Positions 44,192 to 56,209 of a stretch of DNA of 64,000 nt are shown here, piece after piece; the first letter of the stretch is position 1; every line of letters starts with the position of its first letter. The position numbers and the translations under genes are program-made. The stretch comes from Apostichopus japonicus (lineage: Eukaryota; Echinodermata; Holothuroidea; Aspidochirotida; Stichopodidae), in assembly GCF_037975245.1 (NCBI RefSeq), contig NC_092572.1:4793501-4857500 (forward strand). Direction: 5' to 3'. The notes below the pieces were generated by a model. That model was not told the DNA's origin. It did no database searches and worked only from the letters and a program-made list of their open reading frames with translations.

Positions 44192-46640
44192 GAAGGGAAG
44201 GAAAGACAGGAATCAAAGAAGTAAAGAACATATTTAATCTTTAAGAACTCTCTTCTTATCTCTTGTTGAGCTTCAGATAATGTAACACATACAGGCATGA
44301 TATATACTTCAACATTCAGTAAGGACATGACTAACCTTTCTTCTGCCCCCTCCCCACACCCCTCCATCTCTCTTTGTTTCCCCATCTGTCAACCCTCTTC
44401 GCATAGCTCTCTTCTACCCTTTTCTCCATACATTTCTGCCTTTCTCCCTCTGCAGTTTATCTCCTACCTCTCCGATTCCCCTGTTGGTTTCTTTCGTCTC
44501 TCCATTTCTTGTCCACTAATCCTTTTTTCTACTAATCCTCTTACATCTATCTCCTTTGTGCTCATTAACCTGTCTGTATTCTGTGTTTGTATTTGTCCCT
44601 TCTGTTACTTGTCATTCAGCCTCTGAAGAAGATCCTGCTAGATCGAAACGTCAGACTCAATTACTTTTACACATAATATATACTTGTTATCAGAAGATGA
44701 ATGCGGACATGTTGGTTGGTCTTAGTACTACTAATTAAACTCCAGGTTAGCCCTGGAACGAAAAATATTGTTGAACTAGTGATGGGATTTAACTGCTTTA
44801 ATGACATAGTGGAAGGAAACATAGTAAAGTATATATATGAATTTTCACTTTGATTGTGTTGTATTGTTAACTTAAAGAACATCGTATTGTCTGGCAAAAT
44901 GGGAGTGGGATGAGTGTCTCACAATGGAATTAAATCAGGAACAAAGTATTGACAGCGATTCAAAATATTACTTGAAGGAAGTTTTAGATTAATGAAAATT
45001 AATTCTACATATTCGTAAATACCCAATCATGTAGCTGGGGCGAAAAATGTAACAAATCTAAAAATATCAACTTACGATCTTATGAAAATACCTCAACGCG
45101 CATTTTTAAAGCTAAGGTTTAAATGTTCGGGGAGAAATGATCATGTTAAAGCTACTATTTAAAAATAAGTATAACCAAAGGGGTAGAAATGTATATTACA
45201 TTATAAATTTATTCAACAAGAAAATTAAAAGTTAGGATATGCACGTAATGTTCGGTAGGGTTTTGTCAAATGTGTGATTGGCAAAGTAAATGTGGAGACC
45301 CCCACTGGTAATTCAGCTCGGAAAGTTTAAATTTGATTTAAAGAAAGAAAGAAGAGAAAGTTCTGTGGTTTTCACAAGAAAAGAAAGAAACAACAACAAC
45401 GTATATTATAATGTGTTACGTATGTATACTGCTAATAAATGGAGTCAATATGTGTTAATAAATATGTATTTATGTCCTTAGTTTTGTTTCTGGCATTTTT
45501 TGCTATTTTGTTGCTGACTATAATCTCCGTGCTTTACTGTATGCCTATATAGTGATGGGTCATATACTTCCCATAAGCAATTGAAGTAGTCTTGTGTAAT
45601 ACGTTCAGTGACAGCATAGAGTATCTATATGTGTGGCCGGTGTGATCTGGACGATGATTTCCTCCGCTTCCCGTCACAGTTTTACATCATAATGTACTCT
45701 TAATTAGTCAGGATTGTATACAATTATACAATGTATTTGAATTTAAAGTTGATAGGTCCTGCTTATGAATTGCGTTGCTCTGATGCTTTAGTGTTAACTT
45801 GTATTAGAAAAGACTAAAAGTTGAAGAAACTATAAGCTAACATGAGTGTTTGCGTTAACACATCTGAGATGAAATACTAACTGATTGGATTGATGATTAA
45901 CATAATCAGTGGCGGATGATGGGGGGGGGGGGGGGTTCTGGGAGGCAATTGTCCTCCGATGTTCCCCTTTTCAACTTTCAACATTCATTTTTTGCCACCA
46001 TGGCCTTTTTGATTTTGAGCTAGAAGAGCTCAAAATTTATCATAGTACTCCCCTTCCTATCTGCAAGCTGTCGCTGCGAAATCTTCTTGTTTCAGCCAAG
46101 ATTTTCTAAAATACCTTAAATCACCTTCAAATCATCTAGATCTCTAGACCATCAGTAGTTTATATCATCCTCTAAATCATCCAAGCATCAAAAAGAATGG
46201 TGATGACTCAGGAAATGAGAAGCAATCAACACAGTAAGCAAATTTAGGGCTATTTTCCGACAATGGTTAACCTTTGAGGCGGACGTGCACTATTCTAATT
46301 GTGATGTGATACCTTCAGTTTACCATGATTTCTTAACATGCAGGGGAACTTACATTGAACACATACATATTTTACAGTAGCTTTGGTATAGTATAGGTAT
46401 AGCATTGAAACACATAGACTACAATGAGAGGGTAGCGTTCTATCAAAATCTTCAATAAGAAAACTCACTACATATCAAATAGGAAGTACCAAGATGATAA
46501 TGCCGTATAAAGAACAGGTAAAGGTTTAATGAGTTCCACGAACCAATGTAAACTAAATCGTGTCAATAACGGGACGACCTTCGTCTGTTTTGCTGGTATT
46601 GGGTTTCAAGCAGATATACCATTAACCTACTATAGTAAAC
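44192..46640 (+). repeat. CTL downstream module, copy 3
   Basis: Matches 1515-4490, including the pyrimidine tract (44330-44600), the direct GATCGAAACGTC module (44618-44672) and the CAGTGGCGGA/poly-G repeat (45907-45935). It lacks the ~620-nt extra segment of copy 0. Nearly the same as 56210-58660. No gene supported. Confidence 0.65.
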
Positions 46641-46658
46641 CTTTGTAATACTAAAGTT

Positions 46659-46843
46659 GTGTAAAAGTAAGTTGGCCTGACGTTTCGATCTAGCACGATC
46701 TTCTTCAAAGGCTAAATGACAAGTAACAGTAACAGAAGGGACAAAAACACGCAGAGAAAAGACAGTATGTCTGTTACTTTTACACATTCTCCTACGCAGG
46801 CTTTCTAGTGGATAATCAGTTTGCTAACAGTTTGATTTTATTT
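46659..46843 (-). mobile_element. SINE-like insertion with 13-bp target duplication
   Basis: Flanked by TAATACTAAAGTT (46646-46658) and TAATATTAAAGTT (46844-46856). It contains the inverted GATCGAAACGTC module. The homologous locus in copy 0 (4498-4510) is empty and the duplicate at about 58681-58865 is filled. Length and target duplication suggest retroposition; no pol III promoter was identified. Confidence 0.65.
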
Positions 46844-46899
46844 TAATATTAAAGTTAAACAAACTGATCTAAAACGGTTATCATGATAAACCAATACTG

Positions 46900-48880
46900 G
46901 ACAGAGAATTTTTTAATTTCTGCAGAGCAAAAAATTTCTTTGAGGTTTTATCCATATTTCTACATATATATGTAAAAATTTCAACTTGTAGAATAACTTT
47001 TAATTTGTAAAAAGAAGATATTAAAGGCTGGTTTTTCTTTTCTCTGTTGATAGAAAAAAATAAATATTTCAAATGAATAAGGGACAAGGAAATTGTAAGG
47101 TGACTTTTTATACCCGAATAAAATATCCTGCTTTGTAAAAAGATCTGCTTGTTAAGTAATTCTTTTTTACGTCGAGAATTAAAAAAAGAAAAGAAAAGAT
47201 AATCCAAAGTCTTGTTTTCAGTTGTAAAAAATGAACATAGAGGTGCTTAGTTCTTTTCCCATCGAGTTTGAAAGTCTATTGGTCGGTAGAATCCTGTGTA
47301 AAAACCTAAACTGATAATAACATATCTTCGCTTTATTTACTGACAAACGTGATATCTTAAAGTCCGGTCCCAATCATCGGGATTTAAGTCGTTAAAATGA
47401 GTGAAGACTCGCGCACGAACAAACGTGTGATGCCGGTTATATGACTTACTTTGGCCTGAGGTGTAACAAAAGTGTTAGACACCACCATCGATCCCAGAAA
47501 ATTCACACGCAGCTTGCTACCGTCGGTAATTAGACACTAGTGTACAGTCAATACATGCAGCTACGGTCAATACCCACAACACAGTGAACAATGCTAGACC
47601 ATCTCAGGTCTAGCATTTACTGCATTTCGTAGCGACAAGAAGGAAACTTCACTTGCAAGCAACGGAATGTTAAGTTATTTTGCAGAGGGCGACACGCGGT
47701 TTGGTACGAGACTTCAATGCATTTAAACAGAGTATTCCACTTTCTAATGGAAGTGGGAGTTTTGGCTACTTTTCCAGATCATAATTATATACAGTTTGAG
47801 AAATTGATCTATGTTTCAGAGCTTTATTAAAATAACGAGTGAAGGGGAAGTTCATAGTATTACGATGGCGTTGAACCTGTCAAACGTATATGACACACCC
47901 TCTTGGTCAAAAAAATCATGAACATATAAATTACCTCTACCGTATGAAGAACGAAACCAATATCCTTATTAATCTTTATGCAAGAGTTATTTCAAATCAC
48001 TTGACGCTAACAATCAACAGGGCTATAGTAGATGTACTATATGTTGCATCACACCATGAACGAACAACTTGCTTAAAACAATAGATTAGTTATTCAAACA
48101 TCAAATGCGGGGCAATTACAATAAAACATTTTTGTACCAACTTGGAGAGATCAAAGTCAAAGAATGTCTTCCACAACTCTTTTGTATTATCACAATAGCG
48201 CCGAATCCACGCACATTTCAAACTATGACTAAACCTCTTAGAATGAATGGCCTTTTAACCACCTTTGTTACGGTATACCAAAACAGGACGATTTATTTTA
48301 TCGGGCTTACCGTACCAAATAATATATATAATAACACTTTAATGAACGAAACGGGGGGATTTGGAAGAACCGAAAAAAAGGGAAACCAGCTGCGAAAGAG
48401 CAAGTGATTTTTGTAAAGTAATACGGCCTATCTCTACCCGACAAAGGTATCTCTATGATCTCTACCCGACCATAAACGGAGGCAGATTTTTAGTCTTGAA
48501 AGCTTCAAAATATTTAATTGAGTCTACATAGGTCACTCCCGTCATGGTTAAAAAATCCCCCCAAAACGGACAGGACCAAAACTAATCTTATTTTTTCACT
48601 TCAAGCAAACGAAGACAACTTGTTGACAAAAGGCCCCAGGGGATATTATCTGACTTCGAGATATGAATAGTTTAAGGCCAGATGCCAAGCTGATGCCATT
48701 GAATAAGTTGAGAGTTGCATTTAAAGAAGATAATGTCTCATCAAGAAAAACAACAGCATCATCGGCGTATTGTCATATCTTAACTTGATTATGCCCAACT
48801 GTAATCACTTTTACGACAATGTTAGACTTAAATTACTACGACAAACTTTCAACACAAAGATTGTATATAAATAACGATTA
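46900..48880 (-). mobile_element. Non-LTR retrotransposon remnant (L1-like), YADD to C-terminus
   Basis: Read on the minus strand from the right: NLCVESLS near 48880, then QYADDAVVFLDETLSSLN at about 48770-48715 (RT catalytic YADD block), then LNLFNGISLASGLKLF. Next come post-RT motifs IGRITLQKSLALSQLVSL (about 48430-48370), GKPDKINRPVLVYRNKGG (about 48310-48260), WIRRYCDNTKELWKTFFDF (about 48220-48150) and GRGNLYVHDFFDQEGVSYTF (about 47950-47890). A Lys/Phe-rich tail follows near 47160-46950. Frames and stops show it is dead. It overlaps the copy-0 remnant only at the LCVESLS block and the tail. Confidence 0.75.
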
Positions 48881-49225
48881 TGATTATATTTATGATTATT
48901 ATAATTATGATTATTATGATGATAATTATGATTATAATGATGGTTATGATTATGATTATAATTTTGATTATGATTATGATTATGATGTTTATGATTACGA
49001 TTACGATTAAGATTATGATTATATTTATGAAAATTATAATTATGATTATTATGATGATAATTATAATTTATGATGATGGTTATGATTATGATTATAATTT
49101 TGATTATGATTATGATCATGATGTTTATGATTACGATTACGATTACGATTATGATTATGATTATGAATACGATTACGATTACGGTTACGGTTACGATTAT
49201 GATTATGAATATGATTAGGATTAGA
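48875..49225. repeat. (GATTAY)n satellite, copy 3
   Basis: Shorter homologue of 6890-7600. It abuts the LINE directly, unlike copy 0. Confidence 0.9.
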
Positions 49226-49284
49226 ATTACTATGATTTTTTTGATAATGAGTTTATGATACTGGTGATTTTTGTTGTGCGACGG

Positions 49285-50074
49285 GGGGGGGGGGGAGGTG
49301 GTTAGGGGTTATCATCGGTTTAAATGCGGTGACCTTGATTTAATTATCAGTCCAACAGGAGGATCAGTTAACCTTTACGGATACCAGCAGTCCTATTGAT
49401 GACGTTAATTCGTCATTTTCGGTACTACACAAAAAGCGCAATGTGATTATTTCCCCGAAGCCAAAGATCTGTACATTAAATTACATTCGTTCCTAACGTA
49501 TTATGAAAGGGATTTATTCATTTGGTTAAGGAGTCGTAAAAACGTGTACATACGTAAAATCCTACCGTTGGTAGAAAACTACGTCTATTGTGTTGTTGAA
49601 TATTTGTATTATGTTGTCATAGCAACTGAATATACCCATTTTACACAAATTTGGTACAAAGGAAGGAAATATAATGATGAAGTTAGTGTTCTCCTTCATA
49701 AAATTTACAAGTCAAACATCTTTTGTAGACAATCTTCTGTTAATGTTTTGTAACTGCTGCTACTTCTGAAACCATTAAAATCAAATGGGGGCCATTAAAC
49801 ATGTTTTCAATACGCAACCAGACTGTTGTTACAATAAGAAATAATCACGTGTCTTCTGCTGTGTTTACATTTTTTGAGGTGTTATAGGATTAATTAAAGC
49901 CTTGTTGCAAAGTAAAGTCACATCCTTCTATTATACTAATCAATGCTACGTTTTAATTCTGCTGCCAAACTACACTACAGTTTTGTATAAGCTTAGATGA
50001 AACCGTTTACATATAGTATTTTCAATCGAAGCATCTGGAAATCGTCGCCAACACGACAGCCAGAGAAAACCAAG
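49285..50074 (+). promoter_or_regulatory. CTL-4 upstream module
   Basis: Near-identical to 7615-8405, with the RFX-like site at 49613-49626 (GTTGTCATAGCAAC, 462 nt from the ATG) and TATAAG at 49986-49991 (89 nt). Confidence 0.55.
49613..49626. promoter_or_regulatory. RFX X-box-like palindrome upstream of CTL-4
   Basis: GTTGTCATAGCAAC, the same as in CTL-1 and CTL-5. Confidence 0.5.
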
Positions 50075-50126
50075 ATGGAGATGACGCTCTACTTAGCGCT
50101 CATTATCATTTCAGTGGTCCCATACG
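50075..50126 (+). CDS. CTL-4 exon 1: signal peptide
   Basis: MEMTLYLALIIISVVPY plus one base, donor GTTTGT. Differs from CTL-1 by Pro to Ala. Confidence 0.75.
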
Positions 50127-53100
50127 GTTTGTGTTCATTTATCTGTTTTTTATCAAGTTAAAAGAATAGTCTTCCTAAACTTGCTGTGTAGGCTCAATCA
50201 TCGACGTAAGTACACACTTTATATGGGGAAAACTAATTCCATGAGAAATTGAATTACAAACCACTTGTCTTTGGTATTAGAGAGTTTGGGTTGAGATAGG
50301 AACGATGCGGGTGTGTAGTAAGTGTTACATGGTGTCTATAGGATTGATAGGATTCATTGTTATATAGGGTTATTGACATAGCTTGGCATCGCTCATGTTT
50401 CACTATTGGTTACCTCCACGTGATGCAACAATGCAGACTCATGCAACTCTATATATTGCATTAGCTGTTGATAGTTTGTTATCGCGGGTATCCGCTGAAT
50501 GACAGGAACAAGAAAATGGAGCAGAATTTTGAGATATGTAGTATGTCAATCACACACGAGGAATACAAGAAAGGAGTTAAAACAAGTTTAAATGTAGCAT
50601 GCAGAGACTGGAATTTTGATATTAATCTCCACAGGATTGTACTTGTGGAGGGGTCTACTTTGATCAAAACGGTGCAAAAGTTATGTAACTACATCAATTT
50701 GTTTTGTGGAATTTGAAGCAGTTACTGTTAACTGCCCAAGCAGCACAAATGACAAATGAAGAGTGAAGTGCTCACGCACCAGTCGCGTCCCCCCCCCCCC
50801 ACCCTGCGTACGAGTGTTAAAGATAACAGCCTGTGTAGGTTTTTGTCACCACTAATTTTATGTTTGTTTAACCTTAGATTATGATTATGTTCGTAGATAA
50901 TATATAAGCTAATATTCGTTCGTAATATATAGGCTGTTATTGGAACATAATAAATATGCTTATGTTCGTACATAATATTAAAATTAGCCCATTACCTATC
51001 GAAAAAATTGAAATTGAAAACCAGGGCAATGGGGGTTTGATGCGTTAAAATGGGCCATGCTGTATATCCATGTCATTATTATTAAGGATTACTGTAATCA
51101 ACTGACATAGCCCATGTTTTGAAATTGTTAACCTCCTCTGAATACATGGACAACAATGCAATACCATGAAGTGATACACAATATAATTGTGTTTGATAGT
51201 TCAAATGTTATTTTCTATAATTATTATTATTATTATATTTCATTTTCACTGTTTCCATGTTGTTTTCATACACAAATATATATTGGATGATGTTTGTTCA
51301 TGTAAGACAAATGATGGTAAGAAAATAAAAGGGTCAAAATACTTAAAATATTAAAGAAATGCTACTTGAGGTAAGAGCAGACCATATAGCGATGAAACAT
51401 CTTACTATTCAATGTCATCATGTTGTTATATACGGTTTGCACTCAAGGTGAAAATTTGTAATAGTCATTTAAAAGTAAATCACTCATTTCGATTATAACT
51501 TATATACCATCAAGTTCCTTTTTTTTTTTTTTTGACTCAGAGACGTTTCTTAGTCTACAAAGGATATATTTATTATTAATTTTAATCAATTAAAAAAATG
51601 TTTGCTATGGTATCAGACATATATTGTTTTGAGTGTTAGTGATTTATCTGATATTTTAATATGTAAGTATTTTATCTAATATTATTTTTAGTCCGTTTGA
51701 AAGTGTGTTATAGCAATTGTTACTGACACAAAAGAATAGCGGTAATCTGGATAATATGTTGAAATGTTACGTCGGAACAATTACACCTGTTTTTCATTTA
51801 CGCAGTCGACTACATAATATTATCTATATGGGTCCAACAGCAGTTTTCATGATAGCATCGTTGAAATTCAGTACCGGTTACAAATTCGATCTGAACTGTA
51901 TTGATGTTATACCGATATTTTTGTTATGTTCATACTATTCTTCTCACGTAGCTATTAGTCAATCTTTGGGAGGGGTCGCAGGAGCCACCGAACATCACGT
52001 AAAGGGGACGTTTAAATGTACCAGGACTTCACAAGGTACGTCATCAACGACCTCAAGTAGTGAAGGTAAGTTGGAGCTTAGCTGATTTAAGTGTAATATT
52101 ATCTTATATATGTCTTGCTTTCATAGATTTTAGTATTGTGTCAATAGTTCATACTTTTAGAGACTAAGTCTATTAAGTGTAAGATTATCTTATATATGTC
52201 TTGCTTTTACAGATCTTCGTATTGCGTCAATTGTCTCTACTTTTTGAGACCTAGTCTATAAGTGTAAGGTTATCTTATATATGTTTTGGTTTGACAGATC
52301 TTCATATTGTGTCAATTGTCTCTACTTTCAGAGACTAAGTCTATTAATTGTAAGATTATCTTATATATTTCATGCTCTTACAGAGCTTCGTATAGCGTCA
52401 ATTGTGTCTACTTTTAGAGACTGTAACTATTAAGTGTAAGACTATCTTATATACGTCTTGTTTTGACAGACATTGGTATTTTGTCAATTGTACTTACTTT
52501 TAGAGACTAAGTCTGTTTAGTGTAAGATTATCTTATATATGTCTTGTTTTGACAGATCTTCGTATTCTGTCAATTGTCTCTCCTTTTAGAGACTAAGTCT
52601 ACTTATTTTGCCACATGTCTCAAATGCAACTTGTCTTATTAACGATCATCTACAACCACCCGCTTGGTTGGGCTTTGATGTTGAGAATTGGCAATTCACT
52701 TTATAAATCCCTCCAATACAAACTTTCTGACATCACATTGATCGTTCGATTGTAGAAATACGGTCGTCATCTAACATTGATGTCATCTTAGCAAACACAA
52801 AAGCTATTGGATTACTCAACTTAATTATAAAATTATCTCATTAAAAGAATAAATTATGTTTAGTTCTCACGTAGTCCCAGCAAGTAACGCTTTCCTGCCG
52901 TTCTATATATATTTTCTATTTCAGCAGCAGCTGACGCTGATGTGACACAGATTACTACATTGGCTCAACATGACACAACAAAATCAACTGAACGACACGA
53001 TTCTACAACTAAGCAGAGTGTTAAGAGTAAGTGCTTTCGACTGATGGTAGCGAACTATAAACATAAAGTTACCGTTTAATAATTATCAACATGTGTTAAT

Positions 53101-56100
53101 TTCTTATAAAGTTAGTGGTGGACATTTCTTCTAACGATGTCATCATGGTGAACTAACAATGTTTTAAACTCCAATGTAAACTGAAATCTTAGGAATTTCT
53201 TTTATTTCAGTAGAATTGATAACAATATTTAGCAAGATATAGATAAAAGTAAATACTTGAAAGATAAATCTTGATGTCATTCTTTTTCAATTTTCGCTCT
53301 CCTTTGTCAACGACTGACTTATGACTGGAATAGACCAATCGATTTTTTACCTATTTCAATTTAGTGTTATTGTTTTATATTTATATTTTTGCAGGGAAGA
53401 CTTAGTCTATTAAGTGTAAGATTATATTGTATATGTCTTACTTTGATAGATCTTAGTATTGTGTCAATCGTCTTTACTTTTGGAGACTAAGTCTATTAAG
53501 TGTAAGATTATGTTATATATATCTTGATTGTACAGATCTTCGTATTGTGTCCATTGTCTCTACTTTTAGAGACTAAGTCTACTTACTTGGCCACATGTCT
53601 CAAATGTTACTTGTTGTATTAACGATAAAAACAAAAGCTATTGGATTGCATAACTTAATTATGGAATTATCTCATTAAAAGAATAAATTATGTTTAAGTC
53701 TCACGTGTTCCCAGCCAGTAACGCTTTCATGATGTTCCTCATTTTTTTTCGTCAGCAGCAGCAGCTGACGCTGATATGACACACATTACTACGTTGGCTC
53801 AACATGACACAACGAAATCCACTGAACGACTCGATTCTACAACAGAGGAGGGAGTTAAGAGTAAGTGCTTTCAATCTATGGTAGCCAACTATGAATATAA
53901 AGTAACCGTTGACAGACATTTTAATAATAATCAACATGTTTTAATTTCCTATAAAGTTAGTGTTGGACATTTCAACATGATATCATCATGGTGAACTTAA
54001 AATGTTTTTAATTCCAATCTAAACTGAAATCTTGGGAAATTGGAGAATTGAAAACAATATTTAGCAAGATATAGATCAAAGGAAAATTATTGAAAGATGA
54101 ATCTTTGTCTTTTCACTTTTCTCTGTTCCTTTGTTACCGACTGACTTATGACTGGAATAGACCAATCGATGTACTGGATTAGTAACTATACGTCAACTTG
54201 GTCTGACGCAGTGGACAGATGCCGCCAATTGTTCAACAATGGTCACCTCGTGCACATTGACAACGAAGAGGAGTATAATGAAGTAAAGGCCATTCGAGAT
54301 CAAGCCAACATAGGGGATGCATTCGTCTGGATAGGCATCCATGACTCTGAACAAGAAGGTAACACACAAACACATTAAAGCAGCCGTTGTATTTAGTCGA
54401 TACCTCTTCAAACTGTGCCCTGAAATATGCATATATTATATGACAAAAAAATAAGATTGATTTTGATTACATTAGTCACAACGCTCTCATTGACTTACTT
54501 TCACAAAACTGAAAGTCTGCAAGCATCATTTCTCTACCAATAGAGTTTCTTATATTGGGTATCGATGACATGCATTAAAATATCCCCAAAAATAGTTATT
54601 GAACTTAAAATTGATAGGTCTTGTTGATGAATTCGAGTAGCCTTTCTAGGTTTTAACATATAGTATTACTTAAAATAGCTAACTAGCGGAATATTTCTGT
54701 TGTTTTCCACCGCATACAAGACGGAGGGACAAGCGGGGTTTGCGGTGGGGGGGGGGGGGGTGTAATGGATGGGATGCAATATTTCTGAGGGTAACAAATT
54801 TGAGTAAAGCGAAGATGATGATGAGGTCTTTGTAATGTAATGTAATGTAATGTAATGTAAATAAAATCTTATATAGCGCAGTACGCGCGATGCATCTGTG
54901 CGCTTTACAAACAATCTAGAAAATACAATGCCATGAACAATGAAAAAAAACAGTAAATACATATTACAATCTACAAAAATATACAGGAATATGAGATCGA
55001 AAACTATTAAAAGTACTGGTGAAGCGAAAAGCGCTAAAGCAGAATGACTACAAAATCTACAAATTAAATGCTAAAAAGTAATAATTCCAAGTGAAGTTAG
55101 AACCTAAAAACCAACACGACAGAACAATAAATATTGTAGGTAATATTCAGTTAGGTAATTGAGTCGTAGACAATACTAGGATATTAAGTGTAAACTCAAT
55201 GAACAAATGGTATACCGCTAATACACATACGAATCAGAATCGACAAGTAAAAACGATATTATTATTGTTGTTATGATCTTTTCTTGAAATAGTGTACTAT
55301 GTCGAAAATTGTTGATACTAAAATTGCAGCCAATCCTACACCCACCCTTTTGAGACTCTCAACTGTAACTTGGTGGGTTGGTCTGACTAAACTGGGGGTG
55401 GGGATAATATAGGGTGACACTATAAAAAAGGTAGACTGAGATGTAATATCATACGTCGATTAAATGTCAGAGGTGAAAGGTTAAATAAACTAAAACAACA
55501 TTTTGCCATTTTGCGAGTACGAAGAAGTCAAAATGACCCATGTTAGATATCATACTCACTACTCATTGATCATACGGTCGATGGACTTAAACGTGTTGAG
55601 TATGGGTCTTAGTATATCTATATTGCAAATTAATTAATGAACTTGTTGAGTATGTGTCTTGGCATGGGTGTTACACATGTTCCAAAATAACATTATGGTC
55701 CACACTTCAAAGAAGGGTATCACAGACAATATGTCTTTAGTGTATGAACGGATACAACACGCCAACGCTAATGTGATCAACTTAGTAATCAATTTAGTAA
55801 CATAAACTATTCTTTTGGGTGTTTATTAAATACCAAATGACATGATTGAATGTGTAGAAAGTTTATTCACATAACATGTCAAAGGTCATGGGGTCTGTAA
55901 AACACAATTTTCATGTACTCCTTTGAGTCACAGTGATGAACTCGTAGTGGTCATTTACCCAAAGTTTGGGATGAGATCTGCAACTCCATGTATTGTTAAT
56001 TTATTGTCTTTGTATTTTCGTTTCAAGGAGAATGGAAATATGAGGACGGTAGCCCACTGACGTATGACAATTGGCGAGACGGAGAACCAAATAATTATAA

Positions 56101-56209
56101 CAACGAAGAAGATTGCGTTGAGATGGGATATGGTCTTTATAACGACCGGGATTGCATGGCTATATTATATTTTTGCTGTGAATATTACCTTGAAGACATC
56201 ATTAATTAA
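50075..56209 (+). CDS. CTL-4: stalked C-type lectin, intact, mosaic of two parents
   Basis: Predicted exons: 50075..50126, 51952..52065, 52925..53026, 53756..53860, 54161..54358, 56028..56209. The total is 753 nt (250 residues plus stop), all phase 1. Signal MEMTLYLALIIISVVPY. Exons 1-5 are near-identical to CTL-1; one extra CAG at the exon 4 acceptor adds an Ala or is removed by acceptor slippage, and an Asp replaces Tyr before QANIGD. The last exon instead resembles CTL-0/CTL-3 (LEDIIN end, YND), but keeps EPN and has its own changes (NNEEDCVEMGYG). With EPN plus YND it has the most complete mannose-type ligand set in the cluster. The last intron carries a retroposon and a unique 200-nt stretch near the switch point. 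Confidence 0.8.
50127..51951 (+). other. CTL-4 intron 1
   Basis: Near-identical to CTL-1 intron 1, including four units of the 25-bp repeat (50873-50980) and the poly-C run near 50789. Confidence 0.65.
51952..52065 (+). CDS. CTL-4 exon 2: Ser/Thr-rich segment
   Basis: Same as CTL-1 exon 2 by eye, 114 nt, acceptor CTCACGTAG, donor GAAG|GTAAGT. Confidence 0.7.
52088..52610. repeat. ~86-bp array, CTL-4 intron 2
   Basis: About six units, near-identical to the CTL-1 array at 10423-10940. Confidence 0.9.
52925..53026 (+). CDS. CTL-4 exon 3: stalk unit 1
   Basis: 102 nt, the same as CTL-1 exon 3 by eye (ITTLAQHDTTKSTERHD). Confidence 0.75.
53398..53585. repeat. ~86-bp array, contracted, CTL-4 intron 3
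   Basis: About two units against about five at the same place in CTL-1. This accounts for the roughly 246-nt offset between the two copies. Confidence 0.85.
53756..53860 (+). CDS. CTL-4 exon 4: stalk unit 2
   Basis: Acceptor region TTCGTCAGCAGCAGCAG. Using the first AG gives 105 nt, the second 102 nt; both are in frame. Confidence 0.7.
54161..54358 (+). CDS. CTL-4 exon 5: lectin domain part 1
   Basis: 198 nt, as CTL-1 exon 5 except AIRDQAN for AIRYQAN. Cys1 and WIG are intact. Confidence 0.85.
54832..55138 (-). mobile_element. Retroposon insertion with (TTACA)n tail in CTL-4 last intron
   Basis: About 300 nt absent at the same site in CTL-0, CTL-1 and CTL-3 (GTCTTTGTAGGAAATTTTCAG is uninterrupted there). 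On the minus strand it ends with GCGCTATATAAGATTTTAT then (TTACA)n, a tail style of SINEs and some LINE 3' ends. A short TTGTA may be the target duplication. Confidence 0.75.
55780..55990 (+). other. Unique stretch in CTL-4 last intron
   Basis: After GCTAATGTGATCAACTT the sequence leaves the homology shared by CTL-0/1/3 introns and rejoins at TTGTCTTTGTATTTTCG. It lies where CTL-4 switches from CTL-1-like to CTL-3-like sequence. Confidence 0.6.
56028..56209 (+). CDS. CTL-4 exon 6: lectin domain part 2 and stop
   Basis: Acceptor GTTTCAAG. TYDNWRDGEPNNYNNEEDC, YNDRDC, YFCCEYYLEDIIN, TAA at 56207-56209. Confidence 0.85.

Noticed and set aside
48105-48407. 100-codon plus-strand frame, and its 141-codon duplicate at 60131
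   Set aside because: It is antisense to recognisable LINE C-terminal motifs on the minus strand.
48715-48775. YADD reverse-transcriptase motif as a retrovirus or endogenous virus
   Set aside because: Neighbouring motifs are those of an L1-type LINE; no gag, integrase, protease or LTRs are present.
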